Shown in pieces: positions 44,763 through 54,377 of a DNA stretch of 64,000 nucleotides; within the stretch, counting starts at the first letter, position 1; each line of letters starts with the position of its first letter. Below the pieces are notes generated by a model, which saw nothing but the letters and a program-made list of their open reading frames with translations, ran no database searches and was not told the DNA's origin. The stretch is from Roseovarius sp. A-2 (GTDB lineage Bacteria > Pseudomonadota > Alphaproteobacteria > Rhodobacterales > Rhodobacteraceae): assembly GCF_002072155.1 (NCBI RefSeq), contig NZ_BDIY01000006.1:117929-181928 (forward strand), given 5' to 3'. The position numbers and the translations under genes are program-made.

Positions 44763-47300
44763 TCAACGGCCGTCGCGATAGGCCCGAAGCGCGGCGCGGG
44801 TTCGCGTCCAGAGGACCGGAAGCGTCGCCAACCGCATCGCCCGTGCCCTGTGGTCGCCCGACAGAACGGCCGCCTCGCTCTCGGCAAGGGCGGCCTGAAA
44901 GGCGCGCGCGCCGCAGGTGGCCGCAGTGCCCGCCAGGTGATGCAGCCGATCGACAAGCGTATCATCAGGCAGGGTATAGTCCCGGTCGAGCGCGGTGATC
45001 AGGGCGCCGCCTTCGGTTTCGAACATCCGCAGGATCTCAGCGATGCGCGCGTCTGGCATGCTGTGTCCCAACTGGTCGAGATAGTGATGATCGAGACAGG
45101 GCAGCGCCTCGGCGGTGGGTTGCGCCGGTGACACGACCGCACCGCCCGCCAAGACCCGGCGCAATGCCTCTCGACTGAGCGGCTTGGTCTGGACCTCGTC
45201 GATCCCGGCCTGAAGCAGGGTCTCAGCCACCTCTGTCCCGGCATGGGCGGTCAGCGCCACGATCCGGGTTTGCGCGCAGGGACCATCGCCTGACCGGATC
45301 GCGCGTGCCGCCTCTATCCCGTCCATGCGCGGCATGTTCACATCCATCAGGATCAGGTCGTGGAACGCCGCCTGCGCGGCCGCGACACCCGTGATGCCAT
45401 CATGCGCCAAGGTCACCTGGTGGCCGTCGCGGCTGAGCATCGTCTCGACCACCATCCGGTTGTTCGGATTGTCCTCGACCACCAGCACCCGGGCCGCCAT
45501 GGCAGGGCCAGGGGATGCATCGGCGCGAACCGGAGAAGTTACAGGGCGCGCCGCGGGGGAGGGCAGGGGAAGGCGCAGCCAGAACAGGCTGCCTTCGCCC
45601 AGCTCGCTCTCGGCACCGACGCTGCCACCCATCAGCCCCGCCAGCTGTCGGGCAATGCCGAGGCCCAGCCCGGTTCCTTCGGGTTGCTCCTCGCCGGGGG
45701 GGTCGGCGCGCATGAAATCGTCGAACACATGCGGCAGATCGACCTCCGATATTCCGACGCCGGTATCGGCGACCTGAAACTCCACCTCATCCGCCTGATC
45801 CTGCCGCCACGCCTCCAGCGTGATCTCTCCGTTCCGCGTGAACTTGATCGCGTTGGACAGCAGGTTGAGCAGCACCTGATGCAGGCGATCCGGATCGCCT
45901 GTGACCATGCCCAACTGTCCAGCGGGCGTCAGAAGGCGAAGGCGGTTGCCGCGGGCTGCCGCAGCGGTAGACTGGCTGTCGAGCAAATCGGACAGCAGTT
46001 GATCGAGATTGAATTCGGTGAAATTCAGCCGCAGCTTGCCGGATTCGGCCAGCGTGATGTCGAGCGCATCGGTGATCTGCGTCAGGAGCAATTTGCCCGA
46101 GGACCGCATGATCCGCGTATAGCTTTGCTGTTCGCTGTCCATGCCGGTATCTTCAAGCAGATCGAGGGCGCCGAGAATGCCGTTGAGCGGGGTGCGCATC
46201 TCGTGGCTGATCATACCGAGAAAACGCGCCTTGGCCTGCTCGCCCGCAAGCGCGCGGTCATGCGCCGAGGCGATTTCCGCATGTGCCGCGCGCCGTGCCG
46301 AGATATCGCGCACAAAGCAGATACAGACCGGTGCATCGCCGCGCGCGGCGAGATCGGCGGAGAGCTCCGCCGCGAAGCTGCGCCCGCTCAGGCTGTGCCC
46401 GGTGAGTCTGTCTGAGCGGAACGGACGCTCGGCGCAGGCCTCCATCAGTCGCGCGGTGTCCATGCGCCCATCCTCTGCCTCGGTCACGAGGTCGGCGAAC
46501 CGGACATCGTCGGCTCCTTGCGGCGGCAGATCGAACATGCGCCGGGCCCGCCCGTTGCTCTCGAGCAGGCGACCCTGGCTGTCGATCACCAGGATTGCAT
46601 CCTGCGAGGTGTTGAGGATCGTTGCCAGGCGGTTCGAGGTGCGGCGGCTGTCCTCGGCGCGCAGGCGATGGTTCCGGTAGAGCCGCCAGAGGGTGATCAG
46701 AAGGGTGAAAAGCGCCGTTACCATCAGCAGGATCAGGATCGTCAGGGTGACGATTTGCGAAGTAAGCGCCGCGCGCTCCGCATCCGAGCGGCGCGCATCG
46801 ACGGTGATCGCCTCGGTGGCCACGGTGCGGATCGGCGCCATCATGCGACCGGCAAGTGCCGCAAGCCGATCGCGACCGGCCTCGAATTGCGGGTCGGGCG
46901 CGTCGATGACTGGAACCATCTCCGCCAGCAACGACAAGATCAGCGTCAGCTCGTCCTCCAACAGGGCGTCTCGGATCGCCCGTGGATAGACATCGCCGCG
47001 TTGCAGGGTCATGATCCGGCTGTAGAGCAGGTCGAACTGTCGGCGCAATTGAACGAACGAGCCCGGATTGATGTCTGGCAACCGTTCGAGCGACAGCTGA
47101 AAGCGCAGGAGATCGACTTCGAGCTGCGACATCGTCCAGTGCAGGTTATCCTGCTTGGCGCGGCCATACTGATCGAGCTTGCCCATAACCTGCGCCGTGA
47201 GAAGGGCGGCGGCCAGCATGCAGGCCGCCGCAAAGATGCTCAGGACGGTCAGGACCAGCCGTTCACGGGCAGGAACGTTTGGATCGGTCGTGGCACTCAT
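44763..47300 (-). CDS. Hybrid sensor histidine kinase with receiver and HPt
   Basis: 845-residue phosphorelay kinase. Two membrane helices (about residues 16-38 and 185-207) bracket a periplasmic helical sensor. A PAS domain (about 225-340), HisKA with SHEMRTPLNGILGALDLLE (His near 366), HATPase (N-box LLSNAIKFTRNGE, DTGVGIS, GTGLGLGIARQLAGLMGG), a receiver (phosphoacceptor near 651, DLILMDVNMPRMDG) and an HPt domain (LVDRLHHLAGTAATCGA, phosphoacceptor near 786) follow. The full four-step relay is thus in one chain and would pass phosphate to a separate regulator. The divergent LuxR-type regulator at 47847 is the obvious candidate partner. Confidence 0.92.
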   Translation of the reverse strand: MSATTDPNVPARERLVLTVLSIFAAACMLAAALLTAQVMGKLDQYGRAKQDNLHWTMSQLEVDLLRFQLSLERLPDINPGSFVQLRRQFDLLYSRIMTLQRGDVYPRAIRDALLEDELTLILSLLAEMVPVIDAPDPQFEAGRDRLAALAGRMMAPIRTVATEAITVDARRSDAERAALTSQIVTLTILILLMVTALFTLLITLWRLYRNHRLRAEDSRRTSNRLATILNTSQDAILVIDSQGRLLESNGRARRMFDLPPQGADDVRFADLVTEAEDGRMDTARLMEACAERPFRSDRLTGHSLSGRSFAAELSADLAARGDAPVCICFVRDISARRAAHAEIASAHDRALAGEQAKARFLGMISHEMRTPLNGILGALDLLEDTGMDSEQQSYTRIMRSSGKLLLTQITDALDITLAESGKLRLNFTEFNLDQLLSDLLDSQSTAAAARGNRLRLLTPAGQLGMVTGDPDRLHQVLLNLLSNAIKFTRNGEITLEAWRQDQADEVEFQVADTGVGISEVDLPHVFDDFMRADPPGEEQPEGTGLGLGIARQLAGLMGGSVGAESELGEGSLFWLRLPLPSPAARPVTSPVRADASPGPAMAARVLVVEDNPNNRMVVETMLSRDGHQVTLAHDGITGVAAAQAAFHDLILMDVNMPRMDGIEAARAIRSGDGPCAQTRIVALTAHAGTEVAETLLQAGIDEVQTKPLSREALRRVLAGGAVVSPAQPTAEALPCLDHHYLDQLGHSMPDARIAEILRMFETEGGALITALDRDYTLPDDTLVDRLHHLAGTAATCGARAFQAALAESEAAVLSGDHRARAMRLATLPVLWTRTRAALRAYRDGR

Positions 47301-47846
47301 CCGGTTTCATTCCAGGGCGCACGCCATGCGCGGCGGGCGGTGATTCGGTCAGGCCGTCAGGGATTGCCGGTCGGCGCGGCAATGGCCCAAAGGTCGGCTC
47401 GGACATGTTGGCGCAGGCCCGGACGCCGCTCGTCTTCCCCCTGCGGCATTTCGCGCATGGGCGCTGTTCGGCTTGCCTGTCAGGATATCGGGACGGACAT
47501 GCCGCTGAAATAGCCGTTTTGCGCCCCGAGTTCCAGTTTTTCCGCGGCGTCCCGGGACGTGCCTGCGGAACGCACCGCCTTCAAAACCTGCTAGACCATG
47601 ATTGTTACCGAAAAGAGACTGCATCCATGCTACACTTGCGCTTGAATTGCGCGTTTTTTTGTAACAGATCACATCTGCCTTCTCGAGGTAATACCCGCTT
47701 GAGCGAAACCCGCATTTGCATGGGCTGCGACGACAAAATGTGATCAAGTTGTTGTTATCGTTCCGGGCGGAGGCATAAGTGTCACGACGGTTTCGATGGC
47801 GCGACCCCTGTGCGCGCCCGGTTCCGGCACAAGGAAAGGGAAGGAC
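47301..47846. other. Divergent intergenic region, hybrid kinase and regulator
   Basis: 546 bases without a convincing gene. It holds the promoters of two opposed genes. A small GCGC-TTGAATT-GCGC dyad followed by TTTTTTT lies at about 47638-47660; it could be a weak terminator or a promoter element. Open frames crossing the region have poor codon use and no ribosome sites. AAGGAAAGGGAAGGAC before 47847 is the ribosome site of the regulator gene. Confidence 0.55.
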
Positions 47847-48452
47847 ATGGCTAGGCTCCTGCTGGCCGACGATCATGATCTCGTCCGCGAGATGATCGCC
47901 GAGTTCCTGCGCAGGCAGGGCGGGTTTTCCGTCGATGTCGCGGCATGTCTGGATGTGGCGCTGGCGGTGGAGGAACAGGCGGGGCCGTTCGATCTGGTGC
48001 TGCTGGATTTCCAGATGCCCGGAATGGAGGCGCTGAGCGGGCTGGAGCAGATGCAGGCGCAGGCGGGGTGTCCGGTCGCGATCCTGTCGGGCACGGCACC
48101 GCCCGACGTGGCGCGGCGGGCGCTGCGCGCGGGGGCGGCAGGGTTCCTGCCCAAGACACTCGACCCGCAATCGCTGATTGCCGCCGTTCATCACATGTTG
48201 GCGGGCAAGGTCTACGCGCCGTTGGAATTTCTCCTGGAGAGCGAGCCGGAGGTGAACAGCCCGCGGCTGACACCGCGCGAGCGCGCGGTTCTGGTGGCGG
48301 TGTCAGAGGGCAAATCTAACAAGGAAATCGCCCGTGACCTCGACATCCAGGAGGTGACGGTAAAGCTGCATCTCAAGACCCTGTCGCGCAAACTGGGCGC
48401 GCGCAACCGCACCCATGCCGCGATGATCGCCCGCGATCTGGGCTATGCCTGA
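47847..48452 (+). CDS. LuxR/NarL-type response regulator
   Basis: 201-residue response regulator. The receiver has paired acidic residues LLADDHD and phosphoacceptor Asp54 (DLVLLDFQMPGM). A LuxR-type helix-turn-helix occupies about 137-200 (LTPRERAVLVAVSEGKSNKEIARDLDIQEVTVKLHLKTLSRKLGARNRTHAAM). The ATG at 47847, just behind GGGAAGGAC, was preferred to a start 51 bases upstream. Divergent from the hybrid kinase gene across 546 bases, it is the likely relay end point. A strong terminator follows. Its regulon is unknown. Confidence 0.93.
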   Translation: MARLLLADDHDLVREMIAEFLRRQGGFSVDVAACLDVALAVEEQAGPFDLVLLDFQMPGMEALSGLEQMQAQAGCPVAILSGTAPPDVARRALRAGAAGFLPKTLDPQSLIAAVHHMLAGKVYAPLEFLLESEPEVNSPRLTPRERAVLVAVSEGKSNKEIARDLDIQEVTVKLHLKTLSRKLGARNRTHAAMIARDLGYA

Positions 48453-48572
48453 AACGCGGATAAGGGCGAGCGCGGGAGCGTCACGTGGCGCAGATGCGAC
48501 CTTGATCCACAGGTGTGACGGTCGGGATCTCGCTCAGTCAAATGCGGTTTCTTCGGTGTGGAACTCAACGAG

Positions 48573-48600
48573 AAACCCCGCCATCCGGCGGGGTTTTTCA
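48573..48600 (+). terminator. Rho-independent terminator after the response regulator
   Basis: AAACCCCGCC (48573-48582) pairs with GGCGGGGTTT (48587-48596) around ATCC, with a T-run at 48594-48598. It lies between convergent genes and is GC-rich enough to terminate the rightward transcript. The minus-strand read lacks as clear a U-tract. Confidence 0.85.
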
Positions 48601-48623
48601 GTGTGTGGTCAAAAAAACCCTGA

Positions 48624-49688
48624 TCAGGCGCGGCGACGGCGGCTGCGGCTCCCTGCGCGACCACCGGTGCGGACCTCATCGCCGGGTTTCGGCGGCGCCT
48701 TGTTGAACTTGATCCAATTGCCACCGTGGGGGTCGTTGTTGGTCAGGAAATTGGCGGCCATGATCGCCTCCATCTCCTTGCCCGCGCGCGGCTTCATCGA
48801 ACCCAGACCAAACAGCTGGCAGAAGGTTTCGTCGTCCATGCCCTCGGGCAGGATCAGACCGGCGGCGGTAATCTCGGCCTTTTTTGCCTCGATCTCGGCC
48901 TGTTTCACCGGCAGCGCGATCGGGTTCATGATGGCGGATGTCATGCCCGCGCCCATGGCCATGGGCAAAAACGCGTTGTTGATGCCGTGACGGTTGGGCA
49001 GACCGAACGAGATATTCGATGCCCCGCAAGTGGTATTCACGCCCAGTTCCTCGCGCAGGCGACGGACGAGGGTGAAGACCTGCTGACCGGCGGTGGCCAT
49101 GGCACCGATCGGCATGACCAACGGATCGACCACGATGTCATGCGCGGGGATGCCGAAATCGGCGGCGCGCTCGACGATCTTTTTGGCGACGGCAAAGCGC
49201 ACGTCGGGATCCTCGGAAATGCCAGTGTCGTCGTTGGAGATCGCTACCACCGGCACGTTGTATTTCTTGACCAGCGGCAGCACGTATTCGAGACGCTCTT
49301 CCTCACCGGTCACCGAATTGAGCAGCGGGCGGCCATGGGCGGCCTGAAGCCCGGCCTCGAGGGCGGCGGGAACCGATGAGTCGATGCACAATGGCAGATC
49401 GACCAACCCCTGCACCAGCTCGACAATAGCGGTCATCAGCGGCGGCTCGGTCTCGTTTGGGTTGGGGTTGGAATTATAGACCACGCCCGCGTTGATATCG
49501 AGCACCGTGGCCCCGGCGGCGGCTTGTGCGATGGCGTCGGATTCCACGGTGGAGTAATCGCCCGCCTCCAGTTCGGCGGCGAGCTTTTTGCGGCCCGTGG
49601 GGTTGATGCGTTCGCCAATGACGCAGAACGGCTCGTCAAAGCCGATCACGGCGGTCTTGGTCTTGCTCTCGACGATGGTGCGGGTCAT
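48624..49688 (-). CDS. Methyltetrahydrofolate:cobalamin methyltransferase
   Basis: 354-residue pterin-binding TIM barrel of the dihydropteroate synthase/MetH-pterin/MtgA family. Motifs: FCVIGERINPTGRKKLAAEL, ATVLDINAGVVYNSNPNPNETEPP, LCIDSSVPAALEAGLQAAHGRPLLNSVTGEEERLEYVLPLVKKYN and CGASNISFGLPNRHGINNAFL. It transfers the methyl group between 5-methyl-THF and a corrinoid protein. No homocysteine or cobalamin domain is attached. The basic RSRRRRA tail after about residue 340 is unusual. A separate methyl-THF component of a split methionine synthase is reported in Phaeobacter and relatives, which this may be. The MetF-like gene is 9 bases upstream. Confidence 0.86.
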   Translation of the reverse strand: MTRTIVESKTKTAVIGFDEPFCVIGERINPTGRKKLAAELEAGDYSTVESDAIAQAAAGATVLDINAGVVYNSNPNPNETEPPLMTAIVELVQGLVDLPLCIDSSVPAALEAGLQAAHGRPLLNSVTGEEERLEYVLPLVKKYNVPVVAISNDDTGISEDPDVRFAVAKKIVERAADFGIPAHDIVVDPLVMPIGAMATAGQQVFTLVRRLREELGVNTTCGASNISFGLPNRHGINNAFLPMAMGAGMTSAIMNPIALPVKQAEIEAKKAEITAAGLILPEGMDDETFCQLFGLGSMKPRAGKEMEAIMAANFLTNNDPHGGNWIKFNKAPPKPGDEVRTGGRAGSRSRRRRA

Positions 49689-49697
49689 GTTCTGTTG

Positions 49698-50624
49698 TTA
49701 TCCTTGTTTGCTGGCGGGCACGGCTGCGGCCCCACCGTTTTCGATGGCCCATGTGGCATTGGCCTTGATCCCGCCGAGCGGGAAGAAATGCACATGCTCG
49801 ATGTTGAAATCCGGATTGGCAGCCTTGTGGGCCGCGAGTTCGGTAAGCACGTCGGTCGGCTCGTAGGGCATGAGCAGCTTGGAGACATCCATAGCGCGTT
49901 TCTGCAGAACCTTCAAAGAGGGGCCGACACCGCAGGCAATGGCGAACTTGATCAGGGTCTGCAATTTCGCAGGCCCGGCGATACCGATATGGATGGGCAG
50001 GGTGATGCCCGCCTCGCGCAGCGCGTCGGCCCATTTGATGATGGGTTTCGCGTCAAAGGCGAATTGCGTGGCAAGTGCCATCTGCGCGTCGGTGGTCTCG
50101 GAAAACTTCTGCTTCCAACGCAGTGCCTCGTCGACGTTTCGGCGGCTGCCGTCGGGATCGATGTCCTTGTTGCCCTCGGGGTGGCCCGCCACGTGCAGGC
50201 GCTTGAAGCCCGCGCGATCGAACTCGCCGCTTTCCAGCAGTTGCGTGGAGGCGTGAAAATCGCCGTGCGGTTTCTCGACACCGCCAGCGAGCAGCAACGC
50301 CTGATCCACGCCAGCCTCGCCCTGATAGCGAGCGATCCAGTCAGCCAGCGTGGCGCGGTCCTTGATGATGCGCGCCGGGAAGTGCGGCATCACCGGGTAA
50401 CCTTCGCGCGACAGACGCTTGGCGGTGGCGACCATGTCCTCAATCGGCGTGCCTTCGATATGGGCGATGTAGACGCGGGTGCCTTGCGGAAGCAGGTCGC
50501 GGAAAGTCTCGACCTTCTCGGCGGTGCGCGGCATCACCTCGATGGAATAGCCCTGAAGGAACGCCTCCAGCTGGGCATTGGCCGGGGTGACTTTCTCACG
50601 CTTCTTGAAGTTCAAAAGTGCCAT
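49698..50624 (-). CDS. Methylenetetrahydrofolate reductase-like protein
   Basis: 308-residue FAD TIM-barrel protein of the MetF superfamily but divergent from E. coli MetF. It carries GYSIEVMPRTAEKVETF at the N-terminus, VYIAHIEGTPIEDMVATAKRL, LLLAGGVEKPHGDF, HVAGHPEGNKDID and ALATQFAFDAKPIIKW. MetF reduces methylene-THF to 5-methyl-THF, the substrate for the methyltransferase encoded directly downstream. ATG 50624 is preceded by GGGAGGCCGCA. Its operon with the methyltransferase and a virulence-factor-domain gene suggests a C1 or methionine role. Confidence 0.86.
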   Translation of the reverse strand: MALLNFKKREKVTPANAQLEAFLQGYSIEVMPRTAEKVETFRDLLPQGTRVYIAHIEGTPIEDMVATAKRLSREGYPVMPHFPARIIKDRATLADWIARYQGEAGVDQALLLAGGVEKPHGDFHASTQLLESGEFDRAGFKRLHVAGHPEGNKDIDPDGSRRNVDEALRWKQKFSETTDAQMALATQFAFDAKPIIKWADALREAGITLPIHIGIAGPAKLQTLIKFAIACGVGPSLKVLQKRAMDVSKLLMPYEPTDVLTELAAHKAANPDFNIEHVHFFPLGGIKANATWAIENGGAAAVPASKQG

Positions 50625-50654
50625 TGCGGCCTCCCATATCGAACCGTGGCGCAT

Positions 50655-50951
50655 TCACGCCCAGCCATTGTTGGCGATCAGGGCCTTGATGCGGTCCTGA
50701 TCATACTCTGCATCGAGCCGCGCCGCCTCGGATTTGGCGACGGCGTCGGGTTCGCCTTCTACAGGATAGGGATCAGCCTTGCGCCATTCGGCGAGGTAGT
50801 CGTCGGTGCCTGCGGCCCCCGTTTTCATCGCGGCCCGGTCGATGGCCTGCTCGAAGCGTTCGGGCAATTGCACCTTGGCCCCGCGACGCGCCTTGCCGAC
50901 GATGACCTGCGCGGGGATGTCCCGCCAAAAGACGATGGTGACGTCAACCAT
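50655..50951 (-). CDS. Virulence-factor-domain small protein
   Basis: 98-residue protein resembling the small family named Virulence_fact in Pfam (starting MVDVTIVFWRDIPAQVIVGKARRGAKVQLPERFEQAIDRAAMKTGA). The name is historical; no virulence role is implied. It is acidic at the C-terminus and has no membrane segment. AGGAGAAAGGAATCAGC precedes the ATG at 50951. First gene of the operon with the MetF-like and methyltransferase genes. In many Rhodobacterales this family sits in the same C1 context, but its function is not known to me. Confidence 0.75.
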   Translation of the reverse strand: MVDVTIVFWRDIPAQVIVGKARRGAKVQLPERFEQAIDRAAMKTGAAGTDDYLAEWRKADPYPVEGEPDAVAKSEAARLDAEYDQDRIKALIANNGWA

Positions 50952-51186
50952 GCTGATTCCTTTCTCCTCTGGGCTCCTACCTAATGCAGGGCGGGCACGT
51001 GTCAGTGCATGATTTCGACAGAACGGAAGCGTCATGCGACGTCGCGAGAATAGCCCGGGTGCAATCCGAGAGCCACGGGCGGAAATGGGAAAATGATTCA
51101 TGATCTTCATCGGCACATAGCAACGCTTGCGTGCGGGTGCCGATGACATTACCTTGAACGCAACTTGAAATGGAGGGCGTGTCGTC

Positions 51187-52296
51187 ATGGCGCCCAAGCG
51201 TCCCGAAAGTGCGGGCGCGTTCCCGAAACCGGATGAGAGCCCCGCACTGAGCCTGCCGGATCAGCCGTCGCTATATGCGGCGCTGGATCTTGGAACAAAC
51301 AGTTGCCGCATGCTGATCGCCCGTCCCGAGGGCGCTCAGTTCAAAGTCGTGGACAGCTTTTCGAAGTCGGTGCAACTGGGGGCCGGGCTGGAACGCTCGG
51401 GCAGGCTCTCTCGCGCGTCGATCTATAGGACCATTCAGGCGCTACGGGTCTGTCGTCAAAAGCTCAAGCGGCACAAGGTCACGCAAATGCGGCTGGTGGC
51501 CACCGAAGCCTGCCGCCGGGCCTCGAACGGCACCGATTTCATGACCCGGGTGGAGCGCGAGACCGGGCTGCGGCTTGATATCATCAAGCCCGAGGAAGAG
51601 GCGCGGCTGGCGGTTGTGTCCTGCGCGCCATTGGTGAGTGCCGGGACCGAACAGCTTTTGGTGGTGGATATCGGCGGCGGATCGACCGAACTGGTGTGGA
51701 TCGACCTGCGCGACGTGCCGCAATCAGAACGCCGCCGCGCGATCATGCGTATGCATCTGGGCTTTCAATGTACAGACGACCGGCCCGGCGCGCGGGTCGT
51801 GGACTGGATCAGCGTGCCGTTGGGCGTGGCGACGCTGCGCGATCAATTCCGCGACGTCGATGATGACAGCGCGCGCTTTGCGCTGATGAGCTGGTTTTTT
51901 GAAGAGAACCTCGCCGAATTCGCCCCCTACAAGGACGAGCAGACGCGCGAGGGCTTTCAGATCGTCGGCACCTCCGGCACCGTGACCACCGTTGCGGCAA
52001 GCCATCTGGGGCTGAAACGCTATGACCGCAACAAGGTGGACGGGCTGACCATGACCAGCGACGAGATCGACACGGTCATTCGCAGTTATCTGGCGCTTGG
52101 CCCGGTCGGGCGCAGGCGCGATCCACGGATCGGTCAGGACCGGCAGGCATTGATCATGTCGGGGGCGGCGATTCTTCAGGCGCTGCTCAGGTGCTGGCCC
52201 ACGGACCGGCTGAGCGTGGCGGATCGGGGCCTGCGCGAGGGGATGCTCTACGCGCAGATGGCGGCGGATGGTGTATTGATGGACGGAGATGCGTGA
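51187..52296 (+). CDS. Ppx/GppA-family exopolyphosphatase
   Basis: 369-residue actin-fold phosphatase. The two phosphate-binding loops are [14 protein letters not shown] (residues about 32-45) and [18 protein letters not shown] (about 158-175), with the ASHK-like [11 protein letters not shown] region later. Family members hydrolyse polyphosphate and/or pppGpp. The length is short of E. coli Ppx (513), lacking a C-terminal HD-like extension. Its last base overlaps the ATG of rlmE. Confidence 0.9.
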   Translation: MAPKRPESAGAFPKPDESPALSLPDQPSLYAALDLGTNSCRMLIARPEGAQFKVVDSFSKSVQLGAGLERSGRLSRASIYRTIQALRVCRQKLKRHKVTQMRLVATEACRRASNGTDFMTRVERETGLRLDIIKPEEEARLAVVSCAPLVSAGTEQLLVVDIGGGSTELVWIDLRDVPQSERRRAIMRMHLGFQCTDDRPGARVVDWISVPLGVATLRDQFRDVDDDSARFALMSWFFEENLAEFAPYKDEQTREGFQIVGTSGTVTTVAASHLGLKRYDRNKVDGLTMTSDEIDTVIRSYLALGPVGRRRDPRIGQDRQALIMSGAAILQALLRCWPTDRLSVADRGLREGMLYAQMAADGVLMDGDA

Positions 52297-53012
52297 TGGC
52301 GAAGGGGCCGGACGGCAAGAATACCTCGGGGCGTGGGCAGCGCGACCTGACGGTCAAGGTCAAGACGGCGCGCGGGCGGCGAGCCTCGTCGACGCGCTGG
52401 CTGCAACGGCAATTGAATGACCCCTATGTCAAGCGCGCGCAGGTCGAGGGCTATCGCGGACGCGCGGCGTTCAAGATCATGGAGCTTGATGACAAGTTCC
52501 GGTTTCTGGTGCCGGGCGCGCGGGTCGTCGATCTGGGCTGCGCGCCGGGGGGCTGGTGTCAGGTGGCGGTGCCACGCGTCAACGCGCTCGGGCAGAAGGC
52601 GGGCAAGGCGCAGGGGCGCATTCTGGGGGTCGATCTGCAGGAGGTGGAGCCGATTGCGGGTGTCGAATTCCATCAGCTCGATTTCATGGAAGATGGTGCC
52701 GACGACAAGGTCAAGGACTGGCTTGGCGGCAAGGCCGATGTGGTGATGTCGGACATGGCGGCCTCCTCTTCGGGGCACAAGCAGACCGACCATCTGCGCA
52801 TTATCGCGCTCTGCGAGGCTGCGGCCTATCTGGCCTTCGACGTGCTGGAAGAGGGCGGCACCTTCGTCTCCAAGGTGCTGGCCGGGGGCGCCGAGGGCGA
52901 GTTGCAGAAGCTGTTGAAGCAGCGGTTCACCAAGGTGGCAAATGTCAAACCACCCGCATCGCGGTCCGACAGTTCCGAGAAATTCGTGGTGGCGACCGGG
53001 TTTCGGGGGTGA
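52296..53012 (+). CDS. rlmE: 23S rRNA 2'-O-methyltransferase RlmE
   Basis: 238-residue Rossmann-fold methyltransferase acting on U2552 of 23S rRNA. The signature [27 protein letters not shown], the SAM loop [15 protein letters not shown] and the catalytic Lys-Asp-Lys region ([34 protein letters not shown]) are present. The N-terminal [22 protein letters not shown] extension is basic and typical of alphaproteobacterial RlmE. Its start overlaps the ppx stop (TGATG). Confidence 0.95.
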   Translation: MAKGPDGKNTSGRGQRDLTVKVKTARGRRASSTRWLQRQLNDPYVKRAQVEGYRGRAAFKIMELDDKFRFLVPGARVVDLGCAPGGWCQVAVPRVNALGQKAGKAQGRILGVDLQEVEPIAGVEFHQLDFMEDGADDKVKDWLGGKADVVMSDMAASSSGHKQTDHLRIIALCEAAAYLAFDVLEEGGTFVSKVLAGGAEGELQKLLKQRFTKVANVKPPASRSDSSEKFVVATGFRG

Positions 53013-53513
53013 GGTCTGGTGGCGCTGGCCTGTGACGCCCGCAAGGCATCTAACGTGGCGATGTCAAACGGCGGCAATGGGTCATGCCCCGCAATGCGGT
53101 CGCAATATTCTACCTTCTCACGCGCACAGGATTATCGCCTTGCAGCGAGCGGTGCGCCCCGGCTGCAAATCGCCGCAACTGCGACGGATCGGGGGGTACG
53201 TGTTGCGCGAGGCGCAGATGGACCTGCCGGGCAAGACCGTCCTGGCGGATAAGTTCGAACAGCCGCGCATGGCGCATGGGCGAGGGCAGATCGGTGGGCA
53301 TGGCGTGGGGCATGGATTCGTTTTTCATTCGGCACCGGATCAGGATGACCCGCCCATGTTGACAGGTGATTAAGGCGGATCGTGGTTCGAAGCGTGCCGA
53401 TTACGTGCCGGGCCATGTCGGTGAGACGTTTGCGTCTGGCCGCAAGTTGCGGGATAGTCACCGCAAACGCGGCCCGAGTCTCCGGGCCGACCCCAGAAGA
53501 AAGGACAAACCAG
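53013..53513. other. Long gap before the molybdenum hydroxylase operon
   Basis: 501 bases with no credible gene. Frames of 60 to 140 codons cross it on both strands but resemble no family and lack ribosome sites. The start of the CoxM-like operon, with AAGAAAGGAC at 53499-53508, lies at the right edge. It may hold the operon promoter or gene remnants. Nothing more is recognised. Confidence 0.55.
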
Positions 53514-54377
53514 ATGCGATACGAGGCACCGACCCGGCTGGAAGAGGCCGTGAGCCTGCTCGCCGGGCAGGACGGCGCGCATGTGCTGGCGGGGGGCACC
53601 GACCTGCTCGTCAAGCTGCGCTCGGAGATGATCGAGCCGGAGATGGTCGTCGATATCAAGCGCATCGAGGGCATGCGCGACATTGCCGCCGAGGAGGGCG
53701 GCTGGCGCATTGGTGCGGCTGTCTCGGGCGCGGAGATGGGCGAGCATGCGGGGCTTGTCGCCGATTGGCCCGGCGTGGTCGAGGCGGCAGGGCTGATCGG
53801 CTCGACGCAGGTTCAGGGCCGTGCCACGCTGGCGGGGAACCTGTGCAACGCCTCGCCGGCGGCTGATTCCGTCCCGGCAATGGTCGCAGCGCGGGCGCGA
53901 GTGCGGATCGCCGGGCCGAACGGCATGCGCGACATGGATGTGATCGACGTGCCCCAGGGCCCTGGCAAGACGGCGCTGGAACGCGGCGAATTCATTGCCT
54001 CTGTCTGGCTGCCCGCACGCGGCGAACGCTCCAGCGATGCCTATCTGCGCTTCATCCCCCGCACCGAGATGGATATCGCGGTGGTGGGCTGCGGCATTTT
54101 GCTGAGCCTTGACGAGGGCGACCGTGTAACGACGGCGCGGGTGTCGCTGGGCGCGGTTGGCCCCAAGGTGATGTTGGTTGACGACGCGGCACAGGCGATC
54201 ACTGGCCGCGTGCTCGACGAGGCGGCGCTCAGTGATCTTGCGGAGGCCTGTTCACAAGCGGCCACCCCGATTGATGACAAGCGCGGGACGATTGATTTCC
54301 GCAAGCACGTGGCGGGAGTTCTGGCCCGGCGCGTGGCGGTGATCGCGGCCAAGCGCGCGAAAGGAGAGACGGTATGA
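53514..54377 (+). CDS. Molybdenum hydroxylase FAD subunit (CoxM-like)
   Basis: 287-residue FAD-binding subunit of a xanthine-dehydrogenase/CO-dehydrogenase family enzyme. The FAD-loop motifs VLAGGTDLLVKLRSEMIEPEMVVDIKRI and AAGLIGSTQVQGRATLAGNLCNASPAADSVPAM (the conserved RNxATxxGN-type segment) are clear, with a C-terminal CO_deh_flav_C domain. It passes electrons between the small Fe-S subunit and an acceptor. The ATG at 53514 is preceded by AAGAAAGGAC. It overlaps the next gene (ATGA). Confidence 0.92.
   Translation: MRYEAPTRLEEAVSLLAGQDGAHVLAGGTDLLVKLRSEMIEPEMVVDIKRIEGMRDIAAEEGGWRIGAAVSGAEMGEHAGLVADWPGVVEAAGLIGSTQVQGRATLAGNLCNASPAADSVPAMVAARARVRIAGPNGMRDMDVIDVPQGPGKTALERGEFIASVWLPARGERSSDAYLRFIPRTEMDIAVVGCGILLSLDEGDRVTTARVSLGAVGPKVMLVDDAAQAITGRVLDEAALSDLAEACSQAATPIDDKRGTIDFRKHVAGVLARRVAVIAAKRAKGETV

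Noticed and set aside
47279..47743. 154-codon frame in the kinase-regulator gap
   Set aside because: It starts inside the kinase gene, on the other strand, with no ribosome site and no recognisable domain.
53110..53328. 72-codon minus frame in the 53013-53513 gap
   Set aside because: No ribosome site, no recognisable motif and base composition as in shadows.
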